DNA of 64,000 nt from a virus. The notes under the pieces are model-generated. The model had not been told where the DNA came from. It did no database searches and worked only from the letters and a program-made list of their open reading frames with translations. Each line of letters opens with the position of its first letter. Positions within the stretch are counted from its first letter, which is position 1. The translations under genes were made by a program, and so were the position numbers. Of the stretch, positions 50,210 to 56,512 are shown piece after piece. The stretch is from positions 1 to 64,000 of the IMG/VR virus record IMGVR_UViG_3300049914_000251; one strand, 5' to 3'.

Positions 50210-50338
50210 TTACCCCTTCCTTTTATCTGCATCTGCGTACCAGTTCAAAGCTCCGCACGTCTTGCAGTCACACAATTACCATCAGTAGTCTTAACTGTGT
50301 TGATACCACCGCATTGCCCACACACATTCTTATTCATC
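50210..50338 (-). pseudogene. Zinc-ribbon gene interrupted by an in-frame TAA
   Basis: A single frame reads MNKNVCGQCGGINTVKTTDG, then TAA at 50276-50278, then LCDCKTCGALNWYADADKRKG. It parallels the intact gene at 9593-9760 (NTVK and CKTCGAF in the same order). The whole is 43 codons. Start overlaps the upstream stop. Confidence 0.7.
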
Positions 50339-50911
50339 GAATAAACCTTTCTCCACCCTTTCGGTAGCGAATAGTGTCACGTATCCCTCACCGCCACCTA
50401 TTGCCAGCCGCTCATAATCCACGGCTACCCTACACCCGGAATCTATCAGCTCGAGCGCCTTATCGCAAAACTGCTTCGCCGTTTCCTTACTGGTCACCTT
50501 GAAATCTATAAACCCACGTACCTTTTCGTAACCGCGCTCTTCCAGGTTCCCCCTATTGAAAAACATGCCCGGAATCCTGCATTGCTCAAACTCAGCTCTT
50601 GACAGTCCATTCTTAAAAATGTCCGCCTCGTAGCACTTCAGACAAATCTCCTCACCATCTTCCATCATATGAACGTAACTATGCCAACCGTTATGTGGAC
50701 ATTGCCTAATCACTACCCGGTCGCAATTCTCACAGATAAAATACCGGAAATCTCCCCACCCAGTATCAAAAAGTAAATCCTGACAACTCTCACCCCTATG
50801 ATTTGGATATTCCTTAACAAACGCCCTTGGCACGTTCTGATGAAGATACACTACCTTAGGTTCTTCCTGCCAAGGATCGTCATAAACCTCAAGTTTATAC
50901 ATCCTGCGCAC
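50330..50911 (-). CDS. Hypothetical zinc-containing protein
   Basis: About 193 residues from a GTG (ATG nine nt later possible). The core CENCDRVVIRQCPHNGWHSYV and CLKCYE suggests a zinc site using Cys and His, followed by a helical domain and a beta-like end. Conserved appearance but no known function. Confidence 0.65.
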   Translation of the reverse strand: MRRMYKLEVYDDPWQEEPKVVYLHQNVPRAFVKEYPNHRGESCQDLLFDTGWGDFRYFICENCDRVVIRQCPHNGWHSYVHMMEDGEEICLKCYEADIFKNGLSRAEFEQCRIPGMFFNRGNLEERGYEKVRGFIDFKVTSKETAKQFCDKALELIDSGCRVAVDYERLAIGGGEGYVTLFATERVEKGLFDE

Positions 50912-50912
50912 A

Positions 50913-51041
50913 CTACCAGACCTTATGGAAAGCCTCTTTCAAAACCTCTAACCGTTCCAGCTCCGCAACCTCGTCCGGAGTCAGCTTCCTTGTTTTCCGC
51001 GTCTCCCGAAGCCACGCCAGCCTCTTACCTTTATCCTGCAT
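50913..51041 (-). CDS. Small basic helical protein (42 aa), gap-filling
   Basis: AGGAGG lies 6 nt before the ATG. Product MQDKGKRLAWLRETRKTRKL then TPDEVAELERLEVLKEAFHKVW: a basic start and an amphipathic helix, perhaps nucleic-acid binding. Stop lies 2 nt before the next start. Confidence 0.65.
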   Translation of the reverse strand: MQDKGKRLAWLRETRKTRKLTPDEVAELERLEVLKEAFHKVW

Positions 51042-51055
51042 CAAAAACCTCCTGT

Positions 51056-51403
51056 CTATCTCTCCGGTGGCGTCTCGTTATTTCTCCCGTGGCTCCTTAC
51101 AAACAATCCTCTTACTGCCTCAACCTGGGCAGGGTCATTAATCTTCTTTAATAAAGTCGCAGACACGTTCCAACGCGTACCATCATCGACCGCAACCTTA
51201 ATACATGTCTTACCTAACCGGTTCACCGTTCCCCTGATAAGCGTACCTCTGCCCTTGAACTCCACCCGGTCTCCTACGCTGAACGCAAACTTGGCTAACT
51301 GTTGCTTATTTCTCCAAGCCTCTTTCAGAATAGAGCCAGCCTCATGCAGCTCATCAGAAGTCGCACCTACCAACATCTCGAACAATTTAGCCTTATCTAA
51401 CAT
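51056..51403 (-). CDS. Hypothetical protein with C-terminal SH3-like segment
   Basis: 115 residues from MLDKAKLFEM with AGGAAG. Helical first half, then FSVGDRVEFKGRGTLIRGTVNRLGKTCIKVAVDDG in outline, an SH3/KOW-like barrel, and a disordered tail. It has its own promoter at 51435-51463. Possibly an RNA or ribosome-binding protein, by analogy only. Confidence 0.62.
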   Translation of the reverse strand: MLDKAKLFEMLVGATSDELHEAGSILKEAWRNKQQLAKFAFSVGDRVEFKGRGTLIRGTVNRLGKTCIKVAVDDGTRWNVSATLLKKINDPAQVEAVRGLFVRSHGRNNETPPER

Positions 51404-51434
51404 CTCGCACTTCCTTCTAGATCTCCCTACTAAT

Positions 51435-51463
51435 ATACTACCATAAAGCTTATACGATGTCAA
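51435..51463 (-). promoter_or_regulatory. Phage-type promoter between tRNA array and SH3-like gene
   Basis: TTGACA at 51458-51463, 17-nt spacer with GTATAAG and TATGG, TAGTAT at 51435-51440. It lies just past the 3' end of the tRNA array, 7 nt from tRNA-Pro. Confidence 0.75.
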
Positions 51464-51470
51464 ATGAAGC

Positions 51471-51547
51471 TGGTCGGAGTGGAAGGAATCAAACCTCCGA
51501 CAATATGGCCCCGAACCATACGCTCTATCAAACTGAGCTACACTCCG
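51471..51547 (-). tRNA. tRNA-Pro (CGG)
   Basis: Acceptor CGGAGTG/CACTCCG, anticodon arm TATGG-TTCGGGG-CCATA, discriminator A, encoded CCA. Confidence 0.94.
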
Positions 51548-51551
51548 ATTG

Positions 51552-51623
51552 TGGGTCTGGTAGGATTTGAACCTACGACAGTCTGCTTAAGAGGCAGCTG
51601 CTCTACCCCTGAGCTACAAACCC
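51552..51623 (-). tRNA. tRNA-Lys (CTT)
   Basis: Acceptor GGGTTTG/CAGACCC, anticodon loop CTCTTAA, T loop TTCAAAT, discriminator A; CCA not encoded. Confidence 0.93.
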
Positions 51624-51625
51624 AA

Positions 51626-51699
51626 TGGTGGAGGTAACAGGAATCGAACCCGCGTCTACTCGGTGCAAACGAGTCGTTCTCCCTCTGAACTATACCCCC
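51626..51699 (-). tRNA. tRNA-Ala (TGC)
   Basis: Acceptor GGGGGTA/TACCTCC, anticodon arm ACTCG-TTTGCAC-CGAGT, encoded CCA. Confidence 0.94.
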
Positions 51700-51701
51700 G
51701 G

Positions 51702-51773
51702 TTGGCACGGAAGGAGTTAAACCTTCTTCCCCGATTTATAAGATCGGAGCACTGTTCGTTGTGCTACATGCCA
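51702..51773 (-). tRNA. tRNA-Ile (TAT)
   Basis: Acceptor TGGCATG/CGTGCCA, anticodon arm CCGAT-CTTATAA-ATCGG, T loop TTTAACT, discriminator A; CCA not encoded. Reads AUA directly, without lysidine. D loop is reduced. Confidence 0.88.
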
Positions 51774-51775
51774 TT

Positions 51776-51849
51776 AGATGGTGAGTGGAATCGGACCACC
51801 TTATAATAGTTTTGCAGACTACCGCCTATACCATTCGAGCCACACCATC
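51776..51849 (-). tRNA. tRNA-Cys (GCA)
   Basis: Acceptor GATGGTG/CACCATC, anticodon stem TAGT/ACTA with loop CTGCAAA, T loop TCCGATT, discriminator T; CCA not encoded. Confidence 0.92.
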
Positions 51850-51852
51850 ATG

Positions 51853-51924
51853 AGTGAGAGGAGGGATTCAAACCCTCGATATCCTACATGGCAAGCAGGT
51901 GTTCTATCGCTGAACTACTCCCAC
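51853..51924 (-). tRNA. tRNA-Gly (GCC)
   Basis: Acceptor GTGGGAG/CTCTCAC, anticodon arm CCTGC-TTGCCAT-GTAGG, discriminator T; CCA not encoded. Confidence 0.93.
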
Positions 51925-51927
51925 ATG

Positions 51928-51999
51928 TTGGCCTGGTAAGACTCGAACTTACGACCCCTGCTTTATCAGAGCAGTGCTTTACCCCTAAGCTACAAGCCA
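51928..51999 (-). tRNA. tRNA-Ile (GAT)
   Basis: Acceptor TGGCTTG/CAGGCCA, anticodon arm CTGCT-CTGATAA-AGCAG, discriminator A; CCA not encoded. Confidence 0.94.
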
Positions 52000-52008
52000 G
52001 TCTATAAG

Positions 52009-52079
52009 TAGGCACTATACGACTTGAACGTATACCCTACAGGTTCAAAGCCTGTTGCTCTGCATTGAGCTAAGTGCCT
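52009..52079 (-). tRNA. tRNA-Gln (TTG)
   Basis: Acceptor AGGCACT/AGTGCCT, anticodon arm ACAGG-CTTTGAA-CCTGT, T loop TTCAAGT, discriminator A; CCA not encoded. Confidence 0.94.
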
Positions 52080-52083
52080 TATG

Positions 52084-52156
52084 TAGTCCCTGTAGGACTC
52101 GAACCTACAACCTCTTCCTTGTAAGGGAAAAGCTCTGTCCATTGAGCTAAGGGACT
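52084..52156 (-). tRNA. tRNA-Val (TAC)
   Basis: Acceptor AGTCCCT/AGGGACT, anticodon arm TTTCC-CTTACAA-GGAAG, discriminator A; CCA not encoded. Confidence 0.94.
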
Positions 52157-52158
52157 AT

Positions 52159-52233
52159 TGGCAGCAGAGGCAGGGGTCGAACCTGCAACCATCTCGTTAA
52201 CAGCGAGCCGCTCAACCATTGAGCTACTCTGCT
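52159..52233 (-). tRNA. tRNA-Asn (GTT)
   Basis: Acceptor AGCAGAG/CTCTGCT, anticodon loop CTGTTAA, T loop TTCGACC, discriminator G, encoded CCA. Confidence 0.94.
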
Positions 52234-52235
52234 AT

Positions 52236-52310
52236 TGGTGCTCCCAACAGGATTTGAACCTGTGTCCTTAGATTGAGAATCTAACGTCCTAACCACTAGA
52301 CTATGAGAGC
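52236..52310 (-). tRNA. tRNA-Glu (CTC)
   Basis: Acceptor GCTCTCA/TGGGAGC, anticodon arm TTAGA-TTCTCAA-TCTAA, discriminator A, encoded CCA. Confidence 0.94.
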
Positions 52311-52311
52311 A

Positions 52312-52387
52312 TGGCGCACCCAGAGGGAGTCGGACCCTCCACCACTCGGTTGACAGCCGAGCATTCTAACCGCTGAACTATGAGTGC
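52312..52387 (-). tRNA. tRNA-Asp (GTC)
   Basis: Acceptor GCACTCA/TGGGTGC, anticodon arm CTCGG-CTGTCAA-CCGAG, discriminator G, encoded CCA. Confidence 0.94.
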
Positions 52388-52388
52388 A

Positions 52389-52476
52389 TGGCGGGAAGTA
52401 CAGGATTTGAACCTGTGAGACTGTTACATCTAAAGATTTAGCAAACCTTCTCAATAAGCCACTCTGACAACCAATA
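52389..52476 (-). tRNA. tRNA-Ser (GCT), acceptor stem disrupted
   Basis: Class II body: D-arm region, anticodon arm AAGGT-TTGCTAA-ATCTT, variable arm, T arm ACAGG/CCTGT and 3' ACTTCCC-G-CCA. The 5' acceptor strand should be near GGGAAGT but reads TATTGGT, which does not pair. About 20 nt upstream carry no replacement. Probably non-functional or in need of repair. Confidence 0.65.
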
Positions 52477-52495
52477 TATTCAGTTGTTAATGTTC

Positions 52496-52569
52496 TGGTA
52501 CAGGCAGGAGGAATCAGACCTCCGTTAATCGGTTAAAAGCCGACTGCTTTATCACTAAGCTATACCTGC
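52496..52569 (-). tRNA. tRNA-Lys (TTT)
   Basis: Acceptor GCAGGTA/TGCCTGT, anticodon arm GTCGG-CTTTTAA-CCGAT, T loop TCTGATT, discriminator A, encoded CCA. Confidence 0.92.
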
Positions 52570-52572
52570 ACA

Positions 52573-52648
52573 TGGCTGGCTCTATACGACTTGAACGTAT
52601 AACCCCTAGCTTCAGAGGCTAGTGCTCTGCCAATTGAGCTAAGAGCCA
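52573..52648 (-). tRNA. tRNA-Gln (CTG)
   Basis: Acceptor TGGCTCT/AGAGCCA, anticodon arm CTAGC-CTCTGAA-GCTAG, T arm identical in sequence to that of tRNA-Gln(TTG), discriminator G, encoded CCA. The two Gln genes look like a duplication. Confidence 0.94.
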
Positions 52649-52650
52649 AT

Positions 52651-52723
52651 AGCCCTCGACAGGACTTGAACCTGCGACCGTATGTTTAGGAAACATCCTC
52701 TCTTCCAACTGAGATACGAGGGC
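52651..52723 (-). tRNA. tRNA-Arg (CCT)
   Basis: Acceptor GCCCTCG/CGAGGGC, anticodon arm GATGT-TTCCTAA-ACATA, discriminator T; CCA not encoded. Confidence 0.93.
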
Positions 52724-52724
52724 A

Positions 52725-52801
52725 TGGCATCCTCGGTGGGAGTCGGACCCACGACCCACGGTTTAGAAAACCGCTGCTCTAATCCTCTGAGCTACGAGGA
52801 C
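52725..52801 (-). tRNA. tRNA-Arg (TCT)
   Basis: Acceptor GTCCTCG/CGAGGAT, anticodon arm GCGGT-TTTCTAA-ACCGT, discriminator G, encoded CCA. Confidence 0.93.
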
Positions 52802-52808
52802 AGAAATA

Positions 52809-52884
52809 TGGTGCTGGAGAGTGGAATTGGACCACCTACCCTCCCGTCTTCGGCGGGATGCTACTACCGATGAGCTACCCCAGC
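52809..52884 (-). tRNA. tRNA-Phe (GAA), C at position 33
   Basis: Acceptor GCTGGGG/CTCCAGC, anticodon arm TCCCG-CCGAAGA-CGGGA, T loop TCCAATT, encoded CCA. Position 33 is C instead of the near-universal T. Confidence 0.88.
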
Positions 52885-52887
52885 ACA

Positions 52888-52964
52888 TGGAAGGGATAGA
52901 GGGACTTGAACCCTCAACTTTCAGTTTCGAAGACTGCTGCTCTTATCCATTGAGCTATATCCCC
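52888..52964 (-). tRNA. tRNA-Arg (TCG)
   Basis: Acceptor GGGGATA/TATCCCT, anticodon arm GCAGT-CTTCGAA-ACTGA, discriminator T, encoded CCA. TCG rather than inosine-type ACG anticodon. Confidence 0.92.
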
Positions 52965-52972
52965 AAAATAAG

Positions 52973-53044
52973 TGCCACCAGCGAGATTCGAACTCACCTT
53001 TTCACGTTGAAAGCGTGATATACTAACCACTATGTGATGATGGC
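52973..53044 (-). tRNA. tRNA-Glu (TTC)
   Basis: Acceptor GCCATCA/TGGTGGC, anticodon arm TCACG-CTTTCAA-CGTGA, T loop TTCGAAT, discriminator A; CCA not encoded. Confidence 0.93.
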
Positions 53045-53047
53045 ATG

Positions 53048-53123
53048 TGGAGCTGGAGAGAGGACTTGAACCCCCAACCCGATCATTACAGGTGATCCGC
53101 TCTTCCACTTGAGCTACTCCAGC
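53048..53123 (-). tRNA. tRNA-Thr (TGT), C at position 33
   Basis: Acceptor GCTGGAG/CTCCAGC, anticodon arm GATCA-CCTGTAA-TGATC, encoded CCA. As in tRNA-Phe, position 33 is C. The acceptor 3' strand equals that of tRNA-Phe. Confidence 0.9.
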
Positions 53124-53144
53124 CAACAGAAAAGAGATAATAAA

Positions 53145-53256
53145 GGGCAGGCACGTCAATATCGACCGCTTAACGTCGTGCCTGCCCCTCCGCGAAATAC
53201 TTGGTACGCACTACACTTACTTCTACCATCTCGCACATCCCTCCGTTGCGTACCAA
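53145..53256 (-). promoter_or_regulatory. Leader of the tRNA array with two long inverted repeats
   Basis: Between promoter and first tRNA there is no coding frame. Repeat 1: GGGCAGGCACG/CGTGCCTGCCC, 11 perfect pairs (53145-53155/53177-53187), followed on the transcribed strand by a T-rich stretch (TTTATTATCTCTTTT), so it could be an intrinsic terminator or attenuator. Repeat 2: TTGGTACGCA/TGCGTACCAA, 10 perfect pairs (53201-53210/53247-53256). Confidence 0.7.
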
Positions 53257-53284
53257 ACGGAGCCGTGCCCCCAACTCAGTCTTT

Positions 53285-53313
53285 AATATACCACATTACT
53301 TATTTCTTGTCAA
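53285..53313 (-). promoter_or_regulatory. Promoter of the main tRNA array
   Basis: TTGACA at 53308-53313, 17-nt spacer with AAATAAG and TGTGG, TATATT at 53285-53290. It overlaps the last codons of the 53300-53584 gene. Confidence 0.75.
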
Positions 53314-53584
53314 GACCCGGAAAAACTTCCCCATTTTCTGCACACTTCTTATCCTCCCACCTGGCAGCCACTTTACGATAGAACTCCAACTTAGCCATCT
53401 CGAGCGCCTTTATAGCATCTCCTATCATATCATAACCCCGCACTCCATAAACAGCTATGAGAAGTTTCGTAATAACATAGTTTACCTTACCATCGATATC
53501 AGGAGAATCAGGAACTAACCTGTAAACCAACTTATCAATAACCTCGTCTAAATAACCCCGCTTCACGTCTTCAATATAAGGCAT
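53300..53584 (-). CDS. DUF6899-like phage protein
   Basis: 94 residues from MPYIEDVKR with GGAGGGGAG. The pattern MPYI, LDEVIDKL, GKVNYVITKLL, AIKALEMAKLEFYRKV and ENGEVFPGLDK follows a small family seen in many phages (DUF6899-type). No function known. Confidence 0.72.
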   Translation of the reverse strand: MPYIEDVKRGYLDEVIDKLVYRLVPDSPDIDGKVNYVITKLLIAVYGVRGYDMIGDAIKALEMAKLEFYRKVAARWEDKKCAENGEVFPGLDKK

Positions 53585-53592
53585 CTCCCCTC

Positions 53593-54288
53593 CTAGCGTG
53601 CCCGGACTTCGACCGGATCCCAATGCTCTGCCCATAAAACTAAAACTTCCACAGCTTCATCTTCGCTGTACACCACTTTTGTAGCATAATGATCCCGCCA
53701 TCCGGAAGGAACACGCTCGCCGTTCGGACCCTGTTTACAAAGAACGCACGTAGGCTTATCCTCCATGAACGTCATGTACCAGAACTCTCCCTGAGTTCCC
53801 CACGATAAATCAGATCCTGTAAGGGTTAGAACCGCGTCGCTCATCCGCATATCATGTAAGTCCCTAGACGTAATTTCCCGCATAGAAAACTTTTCGCTTA
53901 CCTCGGGAATGTCACAGCGTATCTCTTTAAGGTTTCGCAAAAAGCTCTTTCCTCGCATCGGATCCCGCACGGCTATTCCACGCTTTTCAAGCATCTTAGT
54001 AACACGAAGCCGTTGAGCTGACGCTTCCTCAAAAGACAATCCATCTATCCTTCCGGAAAGGTACACAGTAAATGGTCTGCCTGCCTCTATTCTCTTGGCA
54101 TACCGTCTGATTAAATTTACAGCGGACTCTACCGTGTCAGCTACTGCATTCGAATAGACCTGACTAATTAGAGCATATACCGCAGGATCCTCTCCCCCAA
54201 CCTTTCCGGTTAAATCCTTTGGGATCTCTTTCTTAACCAGCTCCTGAATCTTAAATATCAACTCCGTCAATCTTGTTGGATCGGCCAT
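53593..54288 (-). CDS. Nucleoside 2-deoxyribosyltransferase-like protein
   Basis: 231 residues with GGAAGG. FTVYLSGRIDGLSFEEA (about 75-91), ITSRDLHDMRMSDAVLT and SWGTQGEFWYMTFMEDKPTCVL in outline match the nucleotide-binding and catalytic Glu (GTQGEFW) regions of NDT-like/DUF4406 enzymes. The N-terminal 70 residues are an extra helical part. Likely nucleotide salvage or modified-base metabolism, fitting with the dCMP deaminase. Confidence 0.78.
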   Translation of the reverse strand: MADPTRLTELIFKIQELVKKEIPKDLTGKVGGEDPAVYALISQVYSNAVADTVESAVNLIRRYAKRIEAGRPFTVYLSGRIDGLSFEEASAQRLRVTKMLEKRGIAVRDPMRGKSFLRNLKEIRCDIPEVSEKFSMREITSRDLHDMRMSDAVLTLTGSDLSWGTQGEFWYMTFMEDKPTCVLCKQGPNGERVPSGWRDHYATKVVYSEDEAVEVLVLWAEHWDPVEVRAR

Positions 54289-54311
54289 TTAACCTTCCTT
54301 ATTCTAATACA

Positions 54312-54848
54312 CTACCTTCTTACAGGAGGTACTCTCATCCCGGGCTTCACGCCACGAAGAAGTTCGCTTTGTATCCCAGATTTAACCTTCAACTCCTCCT
54401 CTTGCATTTCGAACTGCTTGTTAAGAATATAATTAACGCGAACCTTCAGAAACTCAGCTACCGCCATCATCTGCAAATTCATAACCCCCGGATGAAATCC
54501 AGCTGCCTCTATAGAGAATTGAATAGACTCGGCAGATTTGAACTGGATTATCAACGTAGGCTGCTTCACTTCAGGCTCTACACACGCCGGACAGCTTATT
54601 TCTTTAGTTCCGTTACATGCCGGACACTTGGGATTTGGTTTACTCTTACACACAGGACATTCAAGCTTCTGCTTGCCCTTGCACAGATCGCAAATAGGAG
54701 GGGTCTCTGCCTTAATCTCCCCAGCAACTAACTCTCCCGGCGCTCCCAATTCACCAGGCTCTCCTACCTTTTCCCCAACAGGACCTACCTCAGGCTCCCC
54801 GGCCACAGCTCCCGCACCATCATTGACTTGCACTTTAATCTCTTCCAA
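54312..54848 (-). CDS. DnaJ-type zinc-finger protein
   Basis: 178 residues from TTG with GGAGG. After a Gly/Glu/Pro-rich disordered N-terminus (about 1-50) come CDLCKG, CPVCKS, CPACNG and CPACVE (about 53-88), the four-knuckle layout of DnaJ zinc domains but with degenerate Gly positions. A folded C-terminal part (LIIQFKSAESIQFSIEAAGF) follows. Perhaps a co-chaperone-like binder. Confidence 0.68.
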   Translation of the reverse strand: MEEIKVQVNDGAGAVAGEPEVGPVGEKVGEPGELGAPGELVAGEIKAETPPICDLCKGKQKLECPVCKSKPNPKCPACNGTKEISCPACVEPEVKQPTLIIQFKSAESIQFSIEAAGFHPGVMNLQMMAVAEFLKVRVNYILNKQFEMQEEELKVKSGIQSELLRGVKPGMRVPPVRR

Positions 54849-55632
54849 CTTGACCTCCTAATCTACTTAATTTCCTAACCTCATGATAAGCCACAGGAGG
54901 ATATTCACTATTCCTGAGACCATCAATGTCCTCTACTTTAATTTTAACGCCATCGGCACTTATTAAAATGTCCTTAAAAAAACTACCTGCCCACATCACA
55001 AACGGAAATGCCTTCACAGCCCCATACATCTCCACCTGCCTGTCCACTTCCTCAGGAGTAACATCGCCCGCCTCAAGATCGCGCTTCTCCCAATCCGAAG
55101 CATATCTTCCTGTAGTACAGTACTTCTGCAGCCACTCCGTATTTGTTATCACCGCAAGATACACCACGTGTTCCCACGGCACAGGATTAGTTGTAGACAC
55201 ACAACGAGCCTTCTCCAAACTGGATCTCCACGATATTTTAAGCATCATATCTAATACCTGCTCAGGATAAGCTAAATCCGTCCCCAGCTTCTTACACCGC
55301 AGCAACTCCTTAGTGAGCCTTTTCTTGGCTTCCCTAGAATACATCACAAATCCAATATCAGGAGCCAAATACTTCCGCAATAATGCCACGCTGAGAAAAC
55401 ATGGCAACCCCTCAGACTCAGGGTCCTGCCGCCATCTGTGATATGCCCTCATAAGATGCCACTTAGTAGTGAAATGAAATGCCCTGACCCCACTTACGTT
55501 ATATATCACTTCAGCCACAGAAGGCTTAGTCGAATTCACTATGCACAAAGGAGGATCCGGCTTTGCAAACCCCTCTGCCCTTATCCTTTGCATAACATCA
55601 GCTGTAGTAGTACCATACATTAATCTAATCAT
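54835..55632 (-). CDS. Hypothetical protein
   Basis: 265 residues from MIRLMYGTT with GGAGAAAG. Alpha/beta with no recognised motif; a YREAKKRLTKELLRCKKLGT-like basic helix lies near the middle. It overlaps the HTH gene upstream by 8 nt and the DnaJ-type gene downstream by 14 nt. Confidence 0.65.
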   Translation of the reverse strand: MIRLMYGTTTADVMQRIRAEGFAKPDPPLCIVNSTKPSVAEVIYNVSGVRAFHFTTKWHLMRAYHRWRQDPESEGLPCFLSVALLRKYLAPDIGFVMYSREAKKRLTKELLRCKKLGTDLAYPEQVLDMMLKISWRSSLEKARCVSTTNPVPWEHVVYLAVITNTEWLQKYCTTGRYASDWEKRDLEAGDVTPEEVDRQVEMYGAVKAFPFVMWAGSFFKDILISADGVKIKVEDIDGLRNSEYPPVAYHEVRKLSRLGGQVGRD

Positions 55633-55933
55633 CTTTCTCCTTGTTAAAACCATTTGCTATCTGCTCTATCTCATCCAGAGGATTCACATCCGGCACCAGC
55701 TCTACCAAACCCTTGGCCATAGCCCGCTCCCTAAGAAATCGCTGAACCGCCTCTTCCTTAATCACGATTGCAGCGGATCCGATACGAAATATATCTTCAC
55801 CGGCTACAAACCTATTCTTATGAACTAACTGATTGACACGATTCGCCGTAATTCCCAGCCTATCAGCCACTTCAGGCACTGTAAGTAGCCCAGGATACTT
55901 GGGCAAATTTCCATTATTCAAACCGGACTTCAT
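55625..55933 (-). CDS. Excisionase/MerR-like HTH protein
   Basis: 102 residues with AGGAG. LTVPEVADRLGITANRVNQLVHKNRF in outline (about 17-42) is a winged HTH of the excisionase type, with a following wing (AIVIKEEAVQRFLRER). It could regulate transcription or recombination. The promoter-like GGTATAA motif lies 15 nt upstream. Confidence 0.75.
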   Translation of the reverse strand: MKSGLNNGNLPKYPGLLTVPEVADRLGITANRVNQLVHKNRFVAGEDIFRIGSAAIVIKEEAVQRFLRERAMAKGLVELVPDVNPLDEIEQIANGFNKEKDD

Positions 55934-55951
55934 CTTTACTCCTATTATATT

Positions 55952-56512
55952 TTATACCTTTGCTTGTGGGGTCTTGTAGTTTACCCAGCCCGCTACTGCC
56001 TTATCGTACCACTCCCGCAGCTTTTGAGTATCCTGAACCGCCCCGGTACGCAAACCTTCCACGATTTCATCGTACTCTATAAATAGTGGAGCCAACAACT
56101 TAACCCGCACATCCGGCCAATACTTTAATATAAATTCTCGCATCATCACCCATGCCAGTTCCATCCTATCCCGCTTCTCATTATGCTTCTTCACACTCTC
56201 CATAGACTGCCAGAACTTTGTAACATAACTAGAACGAAGTTCCTGAATCCCGAACCACTCCTGAATCTTATTTACCGCATTTGGCAGATCACAGTTCTCC
56301 ATCGCCATAACAACGTCAATACAATCATAAGATCTGCTGCATGCCCCGAAACAGTGCAATTTATTCGCATCAGGATATATCCTCAACGACGGCTTAGTAT
56401 CCGCATGAAGAAAACAGTTTATAGAATGCTCGAAATTACCCTGATGCCTTATCCCATAATGATCAAGAATGTCAAAAATATTTACCGACGTCTTTATCTG
56501 ATTAATGTCCAT
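55952..56512 (-). CDS. CHC2 zinc-binding protein, N-terminal part of split DnaG-type primase
   Basis: 186 residues. INCFLHADTKPSLRIYPDANKLHCFGACS in outline (about 31-59) is the CHC2 zinc motif of DnaG, with Cys33, His36, Cys54 and Cys58 as ligands, followed by SYDCIDVVMAMENC. The remaining 90 residues are helical. It has no TOPRIM. The catalytic TOPRIM half is at 26598-27227. This part should recognise the priming site on ssDNA. It lies one gene away from DnaB. Confidence 0.85.
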   Translation of the reverse strand: MDINQIKTSVNIFDILDHYGIRHQGNFEHSINCFLHADTKPSLRIYPDANKLHCFGACSRSYDCIDVVMAMENCDLPNAVNKIQEWFGIQELRSSYVTKFWQSMESVKKHNEKRDRMELAWVMMREFILKYWPDVRVKLLAPLFIEYDEIVEGLRTGAVQDTQKLREWYDKAVAGWVNYKTPQAKV

